DNA of 64,000 nt from Sphingomicrobium lutaoense (GCF_014195685.1 NZ_JACICF010000001.1:1001317-1065316), one strand, 5' to 3'. Positions 16,747-25,772 are shown, numbered from the stretch's first letter. Numbers and translations: made by a program. The notes: generated from the sequence alone by a model not told the origin.

Positions 16747-18048
16747 GTGGCCACTGCCTTTCCCGACATTCGCAGCCGTGATTTCTTCAGCGGCGACCTT
16801 CGCCAGGGCGATCCCGACATCGCCGACGCCATCGCCGCCGAGTTGAAGCGGCAGCAGACGCAGATCGAGCTGATCGCGTCGGAAAATATTGTTTCGAAAG
16901 CGGTTCTCGAAGCGCAGGGATCGGTGCTGACCAACAAATATGCCGAGGGCTATCCGGGGCGGCGCTATTATCAGGGCTGCGCGCCTTCGGATTCGGTCGA
17001 GAGCCTGGCCATCGAGCGGGCCAGGCAACTGTTCGATTGCGCGCATGCCAATGTGCAGCCCCATTCGGGCGCGCAGGCCAATGGTGCGGTGAATCTCGCG
17101 CTTCTGCAGCCGGGCGACACGATCATGGGGATGAGCCTCGATGCCGGTGGCCACCTTACCCATGGTGCCAAGCCTGCTCAGTCGGGCAAATGGTTCAATG
17201 CCGTCCAATATGGCGTGTGCGAGGACACGCATCTCATCGATTATGACGAGGTCGAGCGGCTGGCGAAGGAGCATCGGCCCAAGCTGATCATCGCGGGCGG
17301 GAGCGCCTATCCGCGCCATATCGACTTCGAGCGGTTCCGCGACATTGCGGACGAGGTGGGCGCGATCCTCCATGTGGACATGGCGCATTTCGCGGGGCTC
17401 GTTGCGGCGGGCGAGCATCCTTCTCCCCTGCCCCATGCCCATGTGGTGACGACCACGACGCACAAGACGCTGCGCGGGCCGCGCGGGGGGATGATCCTCA
17501 CCAATGACGATGCGCTGGCGAAGAAGATCAACTCGGCGGTCTTTCCGGGCCTCCAGGGCGGGCCGCTGATGCATGTGATCGCGGCCAAGGCGGTGGCGTT
17601 CGGCGAAGCGCTGCAGCCCGAGTTCAAGACCTATAGCCGGGCGGTCATCCGCAATGCGCAGGTGCTGGCGGCGCGGCTGCAGGAGCGGGGCGCGGATCTG
17701 GTGGCGGGGGGCACCGACACCCATGTCGCGCTGGTCGATCTGAGGCCGCTGGGCATTACGGGGCGCGATGCCGACGAAGCGCTCGAGCGCGCGGGCATCA
17801 CCTGCAACAAGAATGGCGTGCCCTTCGATCCGCTGCCGCCGATGAAGACGAGCGGTATTCGCGTCGGCAGCCCGGCAGGCACCACGCGGGGCTTCGGCGA
17901 AGAGGAATTCCGCGAGATCGGCGACATGGTGGCGGACGTGCTGCATGGCGTGGCCGCGACCGACGGCCAGGGCGATGCTTCGGTCGAGGCGGCGGTCAAG
18001 GCCAAGGTCGAGGCGCTGTGCGCGCGCTTTCCGATCTACGAGGACTGA
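16747..18048 (+). CDS. glyA: Serine hydroxymethyltransferase
   Basis: PLP enzyme that converts serine and tetrahydrofolate to glycine and 5,10-methylene-tetrahydrofolate. It has 433 residues, close to the usual length. Visible motifs are [34 protein letters not shown] and the PLP lysine at residue 240 in [15 protein letters not shown]. The start is GTG at 16747, 8 nt after rpiB. It links to other glycine genes here: gcv operon, hemA and glyQS. Confidence 0.97.
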   Translation: MATAFPDIRSRDFFSGDLRQGDPDIADAIAAELKRQQTQIELIASENIVSKAVLEAQGSVLTNKYAEGYPGRRYYQGCAPSDSVESLAIERARQLFDCAHANVQPHSGAQANGAVNLALLQPGDTIMGMSLDAGGHLTHGAKPAQSGKWFNAVQYGVCEDTHLIDYDEVERLAKEHRPKLIIAGGSAYPRHIDFERFRDIADEVGAILHVDMAHFAGLVAAGEHPSPLPHAHVVTTTTHKTLRGPRGGMILTNDDALAKKINSAVFPGLQGGPLMHVIAAKAVAFGEALQPEFKTYSRAVIRNAQVLAARLQERGADLVAGGTDTHVALVDLRPLGITGRDADEALERAGITCNKNGVPFDPLPPMKTSGIRVGSPAGTTRGFGEEEFREIGDMVADVLHGVAATDGQGDASVEAAVKAKVEALCARFPIYED

Positions 18049-18051
18049 TCC

Positions 18052-18504
18052 TTGCGTTGCCCTTTCTGCACCAATGACAGCAGCCAGGTGAAGGACAGCC
18101 GCCCGTCCGAGGATGGCGCGGCGATCCGGCGGCGGCGGCAGTGCGAAGCGTGCGGCGCGCGTTTCACCACCTTCGAGCGGGTGCAGCTGCGCGATCTCAC
18201 GGTGGTCAAGAAGGACGGCAAGCGGGAGCCGTTCGAGCAGGCCAAATTGCAGGCGGCGATCCAGCATGCCTGCCGCAAGCGCGACATTTCCGAGGGCGAG
18301 ATCGAGCGACTGGTCAATTCGATCCAGCGCCAGTTGGAGACGCAGGGCGACGACGTGACCGCCGAGGCGATCGGCGAAGCGGTGATGGAGGGGCTCAAGA
18401 CGCTCGACAGCGTGGCCTATATACGCTTTGCCAGCGTCTATCGCGACTTCAAAGAAGCGGGCGATTTCGCCGAAATCGCGGGCTCGGTTGACGAGGATGG
18501 CTAA
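18052..18504 (+). CDS. nrdR: Transcriptional repressor NrdR
   Basis: Represses ribonucleotide reductase genes when dATP is plentiful. The 150-residue protein has an N-terminal zinc ribbon with Cys3, Cys6, Cys31 and Cys34, followed by an ATP-cone domain ([14 protein letters not shown] to about residue 140). The start is a TTG three bases after the glyA stop; no ATG would keep the first cysteine pair. It overlaps trmJ by 8 nt. The glyA-nrdR pairing is widespread in proteobacteria. Confidence 0.96.
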   Translation: MRCPFCTNDSSQVKDSRPSEDGAAIRRRRQCEACGARFTTFERVQLRDLTVVKKDGKREPFEQAKLQAAIQHACRKRDISEGEIERLVNSIQRQLETQGDDVTAEAIGEAVMEGLKTLDSVAYIRFASVYRDFKEAGDFAEIAGSVDEDG

Positions 18505-19216
18505 ACCGCCCGTCATCGTTCTCGTCGAACCGCAGCTGGGCCAGAATATCGGCAAGGCGGCGCGCGCGATGCTCAATTTCGGGCTGACCGAGATGCGGAT
18601 CGTCAATCCGCGCGACGGATGGCCCAATCCCGAGGCCGGTCCGGCGGCGAGCAAGGCCGATATCGTTCTCGAAAAGGCCGAGGTGTTCGACACCACCGCC
18701 GAGGCAGTGGCCGATTGCAGCCAGGTCTATGCATCGACCGTGCGGCGGCGGGACGTCCATGTGCCGGTGGTCGGCCCCGAGGAAATGGCGGACGAGATCC
18801 GCCGCTCCGAGGGACGGTCGGCGATCCTGTTTGGGCGCGAGCGGTCGGGTCTTTCGACGGAGGACGTGGCATTGTCGACGCGGATCGTCACGGTGCCGAT
18901 CAATCCCGAGTTCGGAAGCCTCAACCTTGCCCAGGCGGTGATCCTCCTGGCCTATGAATGGTCGCGCGGAGCCGATCTTGCCCAGCCCACCGTGCGCGAG
19001 GAAGAACCCCCTGCCCCGATGGGCGAACTCGAGGGCCTCATTGGCCAGTTCGAGGAATCGCTTGATCGAAAGGGCTATTTCTTCCCGCCCGAGCGCGCGC
19101 AGGCGACCCGGCGGACGATCCGAACGCTGATGACCAAGCCCGGCTGGTCGAGCCGTGAAATCAATGCATTGCGCGGGATGCTTCGCACCATCGAAAGCGC
19201 GCCCCGCGAGGATTGA
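18497..19216 (+). CDS. trmJ: tRNA (cytidine/uridine-2'-O-)-methyltransferase TrmJ-like
   Basis: SPOUT-fold RNA methyltransferase, 239 residues, expected to methylate the ribose at position 32 of tRNAs. The N-terminus reads [20 protein letters not shown]; the knot region has [13 protein letters not shown] and the last SAM-binding segment [14 protein letters not shown]-terminal helical extension (about residues 165-239) is typical of TrmJ. It starts inside the end of nrdR (8-nt overlap) after GAGG. Substrate specificity is inferred from the family. Confidence 0.88.
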   Translation: MAKPPVIVLVEPQLGQNIGKAARAMLNFGLTEMRIVNPRDGWPNPEAGPAASKADIVLEKAEVFDTTAEAVADCSQVYASTVRRRDVHVPVVGPEEMADEIRRSEGRSAILFGRERSGLSTEDVALSTRIVTVPINPEFGSLNLAQAVILLAYEWSRGADLAQPTVREEEPPAPMGELEGLIGQFEESLDRKGYFFPPERAQATRRTIRTLMTKPGWSSREINALRGMLRTIESAPRED

Positions 19217-19225
19217 GCCTCGCCG

Positions 19226-19534
19226 TCAGGCGCGGATGCCGTCCCAGCGAGCCAGTTCGTGGGCGATCGAGGTCTCGATCAGATCCTCGTAGAGACGGTC
19301 GAGAAGATCGACGTCGAGACCGAGCCGCTCGCCTTCTTCGCGGACCTTCGCTTTCACATCGGCCTTTCGCCATTCGTCGCGCACCGCGGTGCGTTCGGTC
19401 TTGATGCGCGCGGCCGCGTCCATATAGCCGAAGCGGCGATGGAGAAGCGCGACGATCCGGCGGTCGATATCATCGACGCCTTCGCGCACCTCGGTCATGG
19501 TCTGGCAATCGGCGGGGTCGGTGATATGGCTCAT
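19226..19534 (-). CDS. Chorismate mutase (AroQ class)
   Basis: Converts chorismate to prephenate for phenylalanine and tyrosine synthesis. The 102-residue all-helical protein has the AroQ pattern: VDDIDRRIVALLHRRFGY near the start, then ARIKTER, and a C-terminal helix LYEDLIETSIAHELARWDG. The start at 19534 gives about a dozen extra residues before the domain; a shorter start at the later Met (MTEVREGVDD) is possible. It converges on trmJ with a 9-nt gap and is divergent from rpsD. Confidence 0.86.
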   Translation of the reverse strand: MSHITDPADCQTMTEVREGVDDIDRRIVALLHRRFGYMDAAARIKTERTAVRDEWRKADVKAKVREEGERLGLDVDLLDRLYEDLIETSIAHELARWDGIRA

Positions 19535-19574
19535 GGCCTGATCCCATGCCAAAGCGCGCGCCGCCCCGCAACGC

Positions 19575-19603
19575 TTGACCCGCGCCCCCGCCTCGGCTAG
19601 TCG
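19575..19603 (+). promoter_or_regulatory. Probable rpsD promoter
   Basis: TTGACC (-35), 17 nt, TAGTCG (-10). It leaves a leader of about 100 nt before rpsD that contains a strong inverted repeat. Confidence 0.5.
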
Positions 19604-19624
19604 CGCGCTCGCAATTGATCCCGC

Positions 19625-19682
19625 ATGTCCGGTGAAGCGGTGATCGCGCCTGGCCCCTGGCCCGGTGGTGCGGTCCGGACAT
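19625..19682 (+). promoter_or_regulatory. Structured 5' leader of rpsD
   Basis: A perfect 8-bp inverted repeat, ATGTCCGG at 19625 and CCGGACAT at 19675, encloses 42 nt in which GCGCC can pair with GGTGC. It ends 29 nt before the rpsD start. S4 is a known autogenous regulator through leader RNA in several bacteria, so this hairpin is a candidate S4-binding element. The fold is read by eye. Confidence 0.45.
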
Positions 19683-19711
19683 ATCTGAAGAAGCAAATTG
19701 GAGTATGGAAA

Positions 19712-20326
19712 ATGTCGAAGCGCACCAGCGCCAAGTATAAGCTCGATCGCCGCATGGGCGAAAACGTCTTCGGACGTCCCAAGAGCCCCGTCAACCGCCG
19801 CGAATATGGTCCGGGCCAGCATGGCCAGCGCCGCAAGGGCAAGATGTCGGACTTCGGCATCCAGCTGCGCGCCAAGCAGAAGCTCAAGGGCTATTATGGC
19901 GACGTGACCGAAAAGCAGTTCAAGCGCACCTTCGTCGAAGCGAGCCGCATGAAGGGCGACGCGGGTCAGAACCTCATCGGCCTGCTCGAGCGCCGTCTCG
20001 ACATGATCGTCTATCGCGCCAAGTTCGCCCCCACCATCTGGGCGGCGCGCCAGCTGGTCAGCCATGGCCACATCCGCGTCAACGGCGTGAAGTGCAACAT
20101 CGCCTCGCGTCGCTGCGACGTGAACGACGTCATTTCGCTGGGCGACAAGGCCAAGGAAATGGCGCTGGTCATGGAAGCGCAGAGCCTCGCCGAGCGTGAC
20201 ATTCCCGACTATGTCGTTCCCGACGGCACTGACAAGGTGACCTTCACCCGCGTCCCGACGCTGGACGAAGTTCCTTATCCGGTCCGCATGGAACCGAACC
20301 TGGTCGTCGAATTCTACTCGCGCTAA
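19712..20326 (+). CDS. rpsD: 30S ribosomal protein S4
   Basis: Primary 16S rRNA-binding protein that nucleates small-subunit assembly. The 204-residue protein begins [21 protein letters not shown], has the [10 protein letters not shown] segment and an S4 RNA-binding domain around residues 94-155 ([24 protein letters not shown]). It is monocistronic here, with a promoter and structured leader upstream and a strong terminator downstream, rather than lying in an alpha-operon. Confidence 0.97.
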   Translation: MSKRTSAKYKLDRRMGENVFGRPKSPVNRREYGPGQHGQRRKGKMSDFGIQLRAKQKLKGYYGDVTEKQFKRTFVEASRMKGDAGQNLIGLLERRLDMIVYRAKFAPTIWAARQLVSHGHIRVNGVKCNIASRRCDVNDVISLGDKAKEMALVMEAQSLAERDIPDYVVPDGTDKVTFTRVPTLDEVPYPVRMEPNLVVEFYSR

Positions 20327-20346
20327 TCGGCAGCGAGAAAATGAAA

Positions 20347-20377
20347 AAGGGCGGTCCCCGACGGGGCCGCCCTTTTT
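20347..20377 (+). terminator. Intrinsic terminator of rpsD
   Basis: GGGCGGTCCCC pairs with GGGGCCGCCC around a short GACG-type loop, followed by TTTTT. Confidence 0.9.
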
Positions 20378-20491
20378 CGTTGGTGAAAGCGCAAGGCGTG
20401 GATGGCCGAGCGTCCCGTGGTGGATCTGGCCAGCGGCGCAGGACGGCGATGTCCGCTTGGCGTCGAGGGTCGCAATTGGTATCGGCGCGCC

Positions 20492-21469
20492 ATGAATAAG
20501 CCCCCCTTGCCCGAATGGGCCCCTCACCGCTGGATGTGGATCGGATTTCCGAGCCATGCCGACCTGTGGGAAGACGATCTTCCGGAAGCGCAGGCCGAAG
20601 TCGCGGCGCTGGCCCGCGCGCTCCATGCCGATGGCAAGGGCGAGGAAATCCGCCTGGTCGCCGCCAATGAGGAAGCGGCCGAAGAGGCCAAGCGCCTCTG
20701 CCCCTTCGCTACCGTGACGGTCGAGCCGTTCGGCGACATCTGGCTACGCGATACGGGGCCGGTGATCGTCGGTTCGGGCGATGACAGCCTCGCGCAGGCA
20801 TTCCGCTTCAATGGCTGGGGCGGCAAATATGAGCTGGAAGGCGATGACGATATTGCCGACCGGCTGGCCAAGGGCAGCGGGCTTCGCTTTGCCAAGGCGG
20901 ACTGGGTGCTCGAAGGCGGGGCGGTCGATGGCGACGGCAGCGGCACTTTCATCACCACCGAGGAGTGCCTCCTCAATCCCAATCGCAATCCGGACCTCAC
21001 GCGCGAGGAGATCGAGGAGCGGTTGAAGCGCGACCTCGGTGCGACACGGATCGTGTGGCTGGGCAAGGGTCTCAGGAACGACCATACCGACGGCCATGTC
21101 GACAATCTCGCGCGCTTCGTGGCGCCCGGAAAGGTCGCGATCCCCGAGCCCGATGGCGAGGAAGATCCCAACGAGCAGGCCTATGCCGATGCCGCCGAAC
21201 GGCTCCTCGAGGCCGATCTCGACGTGACCGCCATCCCCGCGCCCGGCAAGGTCGAGCGCGATGGAAAGATCGTGCCGGCAAGCTATATGAACTTCCTGAT
21301 CGGCAATGCCGCGGTGGTCGTTCCCGTCTATGGTGCAGCCAATGACGATGCCGCGGTGGCGGCGATCACGAGTCTTTTCCCCGATCATGAGGTCGTCGGC
21401 CTTCGTGCCGACCATATCCTCACCGGCGGGGGAAGTTTTCACTGTATTTCGCAGCAGGTGCCCGAATGA
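20492..21469 (+). CDS. aguA: Agmatine deiminase
   Basis: Hydrolyses agmatine to N-carbamoylputrescine and ammonia, the first step of putrescine formation from arginine-derived agmatine. The 325-residue protein of the PPAD-like superfamily has WPSH-type start WIGFPSHADLWED, the active-site LRDTGPV segment, a DGHVDN motif and the nucleophilic cysteine at residue 318 in GGGSFHC. The ATG at 20492 gives the usual family N-terminus. The stop overlaps aguB (ATGA), so the two pathway genes are coupled. Confidence 0.95.
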   Translation: MNKPPLPEWAPHRWMWIGFPSHADLWEDDLPEAQAEVAALARALHADGKGEEIRLVAANEEAAEEAKRLCPFATVTVEPFGDIWLRDTGPVIVGSGDDSLAQAFRFNGWGGKYELEGDDDIADRLAKGSGLRFAKADWVLEGGAVDGDGSGTFITTEECLLNPNRNPDLTREEIEERLKRDLGATRIVWLGKGLRNDHTDGHVDNLARFVAPGKVAIPEPDGEEDPNEQAYADAAERLLEADLDVTAIPAPGKVERDGKIVPASYMNFLIGNAAVVVPVYGAANDDAAVAAITSLFPDHEVVGLRADHILTGGGSFHCISQQVPE

Positions 21470-22317
21470 CCAAGCTGACCGTATCCGCTCTCCAGCTCGA
21501 ACTGGGTGGAAAGATCGACGAGAATATCGCGGCGGTTTCCGAACTGGTGCGCGAAGCGGCGGGCAAGGGCGCGAAGGTCGTGCTGCCGCCCGAACTTTTC
21601 GAGGGGCCTTATTTCTGCCGGGTCGAGGACGAGGAGCATTTCGCCACGGCCAAACGCACCGCCGAGCATCCCTCGGTCAAGGCGATGCAGAAGCTGGCCG
21701 ACGAGCTGGATATCTTCATTCCCACCAGCTTTTTCGAGGCGGACGGGCCACATCATTATAATTCGCTCGCGATGATCGGGCCGGACGGCAAGGTCGCCGG
21801 CGTCTATCGCAAGAGCCATATTCCCGACGGGCCCGGATATGAGGAGAAATTCTATTTCCGCCCGGGCAACACGGGGTTCAAGGTTTGGGGCGGGCCAGAC
21901 GGCACGACGCTGGGCGTCGGCATCTGCTGGGACCAATGGTATCCCGAGACCGCGCGGGCGATGATGCTGATGGGGGCCGACCTGCTTTTCTATCCGACCG
22001 CGATCGGTTCGGAGCCGCATGACCCCGACCTCGACACCAGCCGCCTGTGGCGGCGCGCGATGATCGGCCATGCGGTCTCCAACGTGGTTCCGGTGGTCGC
22101 CGCCAACCGGATCGGCGACGAATGCGGGCAGAAATTCTACGGCCACAGCTTCATCTGCGACGAGCGGGGCGACATCCTGGCCGAGTTCGGTGCGAAGGAA
22201 ACGGGCGTGCTGGTTGCCGAGCTCGACCTTCAGGCGGCGAAGAAGCATCGCGCGGCGTTCGGCTTCTTCCGCGACCGCCGTCCCGAACTCTACAAGCGGC
22301 TGGTCGAGGATATCTGA
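21466..22317 (+). CDS. aguB: N-carbamoylputrescine amidase
   Basis: Nitrilase-superfamily enzyme that splits N-carbamoylputrescine to putrescine, CO2 and ammonia. It is 283 residues and the Glu-Lys-Cys triad is visible: Glu43 in LPPELFEG, Lys116 in VYRKSHIP and Cys154 in VGICWDQWYPE. It overlaps aguA by 4 nt, completing a compact polyamine operon; a gene of unknown function follows after 3 nt. Confidence 0.95.
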   Translation: MTKLTVSALQLELGGKIDENIAAVSELVREAAGKGAKVVLPPELFEGPYFCRVEDEEHFATAKRTAEHPSVKAMQKLADELDIFIPTSFFEADGPHHYNSLAMIGPDGKVAGVYRKSHIPDGPGYEEKFYFRPGNTGFKVWGGPDGTTLGVGICWDQWYPETARAMMLMGADLLFYPTAIGSEPHDPDLDTSRLWRRAMIGHAVSNVVPVVAANRIGDECGQKFYGHSFICDERGDILAEFGAKETGVLVAELDLQAAKKHRAAFGFFRDRRPELYKRLVEDI

Positions 22318-22320
22318 GCG

Positions 22321-22929
22321 ATGTGCGCGCCCTTCCAGCTGACGGTCCGCAAGACAGGGTCGGGCTGGTGGCCGCGCTTTTGCTTCACTCTGGTTAGGGA
22401 TGGGCAGGCGCTCCTGAGCACTTCGCTGCGGCGCGCGCCTTATCTTGCCTCTTGCGAACTTCGCGATGCCGGGGGTGTCCCCGTGGGGCGGCTGGTGCGT
22501 GAGCGGGATCTGAAGGGCGGCTCGTTCGAAGTCGAGGATGCGCATGGCGAACTGCTGGCGCGACTCGATCTTCCGCTGGTTCTCGGGGCGGGTCGGCGAG
22601 CGCCATTTTTGATGACGGTCGCGGGCGAGGAGGATTGGAGCCTTTCGCCCTCGAGTGCGGGCGATGGCACCACGCTTGCCGATGCGCTGCTCGACCGGGC
22701 GTTACGGCTCGAGCATGGAAGCGAGACGATTGCGACCATTTCTCCCGCGCCGAGGCCCGCCGGTGGGCGGCTTGGGGAGCTTCGCGCCCTGTTCCGCAAG
22801 GGTGAGGAGCGGTTGGTGGGCGTCTATCGCGCCGAGAGCGAAGCGGGCGAACGGGTCGATGCGCGGGTCATCATGCTCGCGCTGCTTTTCCGCCATCATG
22901 ACTATGAGGCGATGCGCGCCCTCGATTGA
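22321..22929 (+). CDS. Hypothetical protein in the agmatine operon
   Basis: A 202-residue protein I do not recognise. It starts 3 nt after aguB and so is probably cotranscribed. No signal peptide or membrane segment is clear. The middle is strand-rich with repeated short segments of the form 'GRLVRERDLKGGSFEVED' and 'GELLARLDLPLVLG', faintly like the tubby/LURP-one (scramblase-like) barrel, but this is only an impression. The C-terminal part is helical and ends LFRHHDYEAMRALD. It ends exactly where the convergent glycosylase gene ends (TGATCA, two adjacent stops). Confidence 0.7.
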   Translation: MCAPFQLTVRKTGSGWWPRFCFTLVRDGQALLSTSLRRAPYLASCELRDAGGVPVGRLVRERDLKGGSFEVEDAHGELLARLDLPLVLGAGRRAPFLMTVAGEEDWSLSPSSAGDGTTLADALLDRALRLEHGSETIATISPAPRPAGGRLGELRALFRKGEERLVGVYRAESEAGERVDARVIMLALLFRHHDYEAMRALD

Positions 22930-24099
22930 TCAGAGGTCGCGGCGGAGGAAGAGGCTGTCAACCCAGCGGTTGCCATGCTGCATCGCCTTTTCCTTGTAGC
23001 CCGAGCGCGTGAAGCCGAGCTTTTCCATGAGGCGGATCGAGCCCTTGTTGTCGGGGTCGACATCGGCGACGAGGTGCGGGACGCCGCGCCCGCGCAGATA
23101 GTCGATGAGGGTTTCGCCGGCTTCCTGCCCGAGGCCCTGTCCCCATAGGTCGCGGCGCAGGAGGATGCCGAATTCGGGCAGCTTCCATGGGCCGATCTTG
23201 CCGACGACCTCGCCGTCCTTTTCGATGATGAAATCATCGCCTGCCACGGGGTCGGCATGGATCATGCTGTCGAGCCAGGCGCGGCTTTCCTCGATCGAGC
23301 GGTGTGGCGGAGTGGACCAGTGCGCCATCGTCTCCTTGTCGGTGAAGATGGCGTGGAGCGCGTCGAGATCGTCGGGGCGGGCACGGCGCAGCACGAGCCG
23401 GTCGGTGACGAGACGGTCGGCGCGTTCGCCCTTCATCGGGTGGGCCGCGGCCTTCTGCATGGCTTCGAGGAACATCTGGTCGGTGAGCCTGCCGGTATTC
23501 TGGTTATAGCGGCTGCAATGATAGCTATCGACGAGGCGCAGGCCGTTCGGCCCCTGGTGCACCGCGCCATGACCGAACTTGGCGCGCGACAGGGTGAGAC
23601 CCAGGGCGCGGCAGGCCGCGTCATGCGCGATCTTTCCCAGAGCGAGGATCGTCCGGACATTCCTGAGCGACGCCAGCTGCTCTTCGAAGAAAGTGCGGCA
23701 GTTCTGGATTTCCTGGCCAGTTGGCTTGTTTTCGGGCGGAAGGCATTTGACCGCATTGATGATGATGGCTCCGTGGAATTGCACGCCATCGTCGATGCGC
23801 GAGTCATAGTCGCCGCTCGACAGACCTAGCGTGCGGAGCGTGTCGAACAGGAGGTCGCCCGCATAGTCGCCGGTGAAGGGGCGGCCCGTGCGGTTGGCAC
23901 CATGCTTACCCGGAGCGAGGCCGACGATCGCGAGCTGGGCCTTCGGATCGCCGAAGGCGGGCACGGGGGCGTTGTACCAGCCCGGATGCTCGGCCCGGCA
24001 CGCCATGCGGTAATCCACGAGGCGCGGACACAGGGGGCAATCGCGCGGCGGTTCGCTTCCCGGCAGCGGCGAGAGGTCGGCAGGGCTTACATCATGCAT
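22930..24099 (-). CDS. Family 5 (UDGb-type) uracil-DNA glycosylase fused to a GNAT acetyltransferase
   Basis: A 389-residue two-domain protein. Residues 1 to about 225 form an iron-sulfur uracil-DNA glycosylase: CPLCPRL near residue 21, the motif GLAPGKHGANRTGRPFTGD typical of family 5, two more cysteines in NAVKCLPPENKP and the following helix, and a late DSYHCSRYNQNTG loop. Residues ~230-389 are a RimJ-like GNAT domain: RLVTDRLVLRRARPDD, LRRDLWGQGLGQEAG and ADVDPDNKGSIRLMEKLGF (acetyl-CoA binding and C-terminal motif). The linker is continuous in one frame with an internal Met at the boundary, so a separately initiated GNAT is possible. The fusion is unusual as far as I know. Confidence 0.85.
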   Translation of the reverse strand: MHDVSPADLSPLPGSEPPRDCPLCPRLVDYRMACRAEHPGWYNAPVPAFGDPKAQLAIVGLAPGKHGANRTGRPFTGDYAGDLLFDTLRTLGLSSGDYDSRIDDGVQFHGAIIINAVKCLPPENKPTGQEIQNCRTFFEEQLASLRNVRTILALGKIAHDAACRALGLTLSRAKFGHGAVHQGPNGLRLVDSYHCSRYNQNTGRLTDQMFLEAMQKAAAHPMKGERADRLVTDRLVLRRARPDDLDALHAIFTDKETMAHWSTPPHRSIEESRAWLDSMIHADPVAGDDFIIEKDGEVVGKIGPWKLPEFGILLRRDLWGQGLGQEAGETLIDYLRGRGVPHLVADVDPDNKGSIRLMEKLGFTRSGYKEKAMQHGNRWVDSLFLRRDL

Positions 24100-24121
24100 G
24101 CGATGGGCTTAAGCGGGCGCC

Positions 24122-24640
24122 ATGACGAGGGCAACACGCAAGGCCGCGCATCTCTATGCGATCGGCATCGGATCCAATCGGCGGCACATCGCTTATGGCC
24201 GTCCCACCGCGGTGGTCGAAGGTGCGATCGCCGCGCTCGACGGCGAATTCTCGCTATTCGATGCCTCCCCTATCCTCACCAACCCGGCGATGGGCGGCGC
24301 GGGGCGCGACTTCGCCAATGCCGCGGCGATCATCGAAAGCACGCTCGAACCTGATGCGATGCTGCGCGCGTTGAAAGCGATCGAGCGCAGGTTCGGGCGG
24401 CGTGCCGGGCGGCGCTGGGGCGAGCGGGTACTCGATCTCGACATTCTTGCATGGAGCGGGGGGCGCTATGCGGCGCGGGGATTGACCATTCCCCATCCGG
24501 GGCTCGCGTCGCGTCCCTTCGCGCTGGTGCCGCTGGCGACGATCGCTCCCAGGTGGAAAGTGGCGGGGCCACTGACGCTGGCGCAGATGGAATATCGGCT
24601 GCGCCGCGCGATGCCGGAAAAAAAGCCAGACAGTGCTTGA
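24122..24640 (+). CDS. folK: 2-amino-4-hydroxy-6-hydroxymethyldihydropteridine diphosphokinase
   Basis: Transfers pyrophosphate from ATP to the pterin in folate synthesis (HPPK). The 172-residue protein starts with IGIGSNRRH, where the GSN is part of the substrate site, and carries the signature RWGERVLDLDILAW and IPHPGLASRPFALVPL. It is slightly longer than the ~160-residue norm because of a basic C-terminal tail. Divergent from the glycosylase gene and followed by tRNA-Lys. Confidence 0.95.
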   Translation: MTRATRKAAHLYAIGIGSNRRHIAYGRPTAVVEGAIAALDGEFSLFDASPILTNPAMGGAGRDFANAAAIIESTLEPDAMLRALKAIERRFGRRAGRRWGERVLDLDILAWSGGRYAARGLTIPHPGLASRPFALVPLATIAPRWKVAGPLTLAQMEYRLRRAMPEKKPDSA

Positions 24641-24681
24641 TGAGGGCGGCAAGCCCCGCTAACGACGCCCACGGCTGGTGA

Positions 24682-24757
24682 GGGCCGTTAGCTCAGTTGG
24701 TAGAGCAACTGACTTTTAATCAGTAGGTCGCTGGTTCGAGCCCAGCACGGCTCACCA
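24682..24757 (+). tRNA. tRNA-Lys (anticodon TTT)
   Basis: A 76-nt cloverleaf. The acceptor stem pairs GGGCCGT with ACGGCTC (one G-T pair); D-arm TAGCTCAGTTGGTAGAGCA; anticodon loop CTTTTAA within the stem CTGA/TCAG, so the anticodon is TTT; T-arm contains GGTTCGAGCCC (the family's TTCGA loop). The CCA end is encoded. A T-run follows shortly after. Confidence 0.97.
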
Positions 24758-24782
24758 GCCAATTTTTCCCATCAATCGCGGA

Positions 24783-25772
24783 TCAGAGGCGTCCCTTGGG
24801 GCTGCCCTGGCGCACGACGCCGATCGACCAATAGTCGCGGGGCTGCAAGGGATCGCCCTTGCGCGCGGTAAAGAGCGCGGTCCGCCGACCGAAGTCAATG
24901 GTAAGCGAACCGAAGGAGCGCAGCACGTCCATCCCGAGGATGATCGCGGGACGCTTGCTCATGCCCAGCCGGTCGAAGGGTTCGTTGAGGGCGAAGGCCA
25001 CCGGGAAAGTATCGAACTGCATCTTGCCGATGCGCACATTTTCGATCTGGCCGTAGCGGATCGGCACGAGATCGCCCGTGACGGTGAGCATGTTGAGATG
25101 GAGGAATTCGGCGAATTCGCGCTCCGAAATGCGTTCGCGAAGCGCCTGGTTGCCGATGGTGATGCTGCTGCCGGTGTCGATCACCACCCCGAGTTTGCGG
25201 CGGCCATATTCGGCTTCGGAGATGATCATCCGGCCGTCGCGCTCCTTGAGAATGACGCCCATCGCCTTGCGGTCGCGGGCCTTGCGCTTGGGGCTGGGCA
25301 TCAGCTGCATCTGCCCTGCCTCGAAATCGAAGCGGACCATCTGGCCGTCGAGCCGGTCGATCCCGATAATGCCGTCGCTGCCCAGCGCGGCCTTGCGGAA
25401 GGCCAGCAGGGCGACGCTCGACAATTGGCGGTCGGAAAAGGTGAGATCGTCCACCGTCACCGAGGGGACGATGCGTTCGCCCGCAAAGCTGATGACGCGG
25501 TGCGGCTGGCCTCGCTCGAGCCCCATCTCGCTCGCCAGCTCGGCGGAGATGGCGCTATGCTCGGCACCGGTATCGACCATGAAGCGAAGCTCCCGTTCAC
25601 CCATGGTGACGGGGACGGTCATGCGCTCCTGCCGGTCGCGCTCGAACAGGACCGGAACCTGCTCTTCCGCCAGATCCAGCGGGCCGGCGCGGCTCGGCGG
25701 TGGAGTGGTGGGCGAGTAGGAAGGAAGCGCCAGCATGAGCGTTGCCATCAGGGCCGGAGCCAGCATGTGCAT
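24783..25772 (-). CDS. Two-lobed retropepsin-like aspartyl protease, secreted
   Basis: A 329-residue protein with a signal-like N-terminus (MHMLAPALMATLMLALPSY, cleavage around residue 20). Two aspartyl-protease motifs are visible: RFMVDTGAEHSAIS at about residue 63 and GVVIDTGSSITIG at about residue 195. Each is followed by a hydrophobic-hydrophobic-Gly strand (GSDGIIGID and PAIILGMDVL). Each half thus resembles a retroviral-type single lobe, so the protein may form an intramolecular pair. Probably periplasmic or lipid-independent envelope protein. Substrate unknown; monocistronic beside tRNA-Lys. Confidence 0.8.
   Translation of the reverse strand: MHMLAPALMATLMLALPSYSPTTPPPSRAGPLDLAEEQVPVLFERDRQERMTVPVTMGERELRFMVDTGAEHSAISAELASEMGLERGQPHRVISFAGERIVPSVTVDDLTFSDRQLSSVALLAFRKAALGSDGIIGIDRLDGQMVRFDFEAGQMQLMPSPKRKARDRKAMGVILKERDGRMIISEAEYGRRKLGVVIDTGSSITIGNQALRERISEREFAEFLHLNMLTVTGDLVPIRYGQIENVRIGKMQFDTFPVAFALNEPFDRLGMSKRPAIILGMDVLRSFGSLTIDFGRRTALFTARKGDPLQPRDYWSIGVVRQGSPKGRL

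Noticed and set aside
20402-20491. Extended N-terminus of agmatine deiminase
   Set aside because: The extra codons show no similarity to the family, and the ATG at 20492 gives the normal start.
24636-24663. A promoter directly before tRNA-Lys (TTGATG-17-TAACGA)
   Set aside because: The -10 matches the consensus at only two positions; the tRNA could equally be transcribed with folK.
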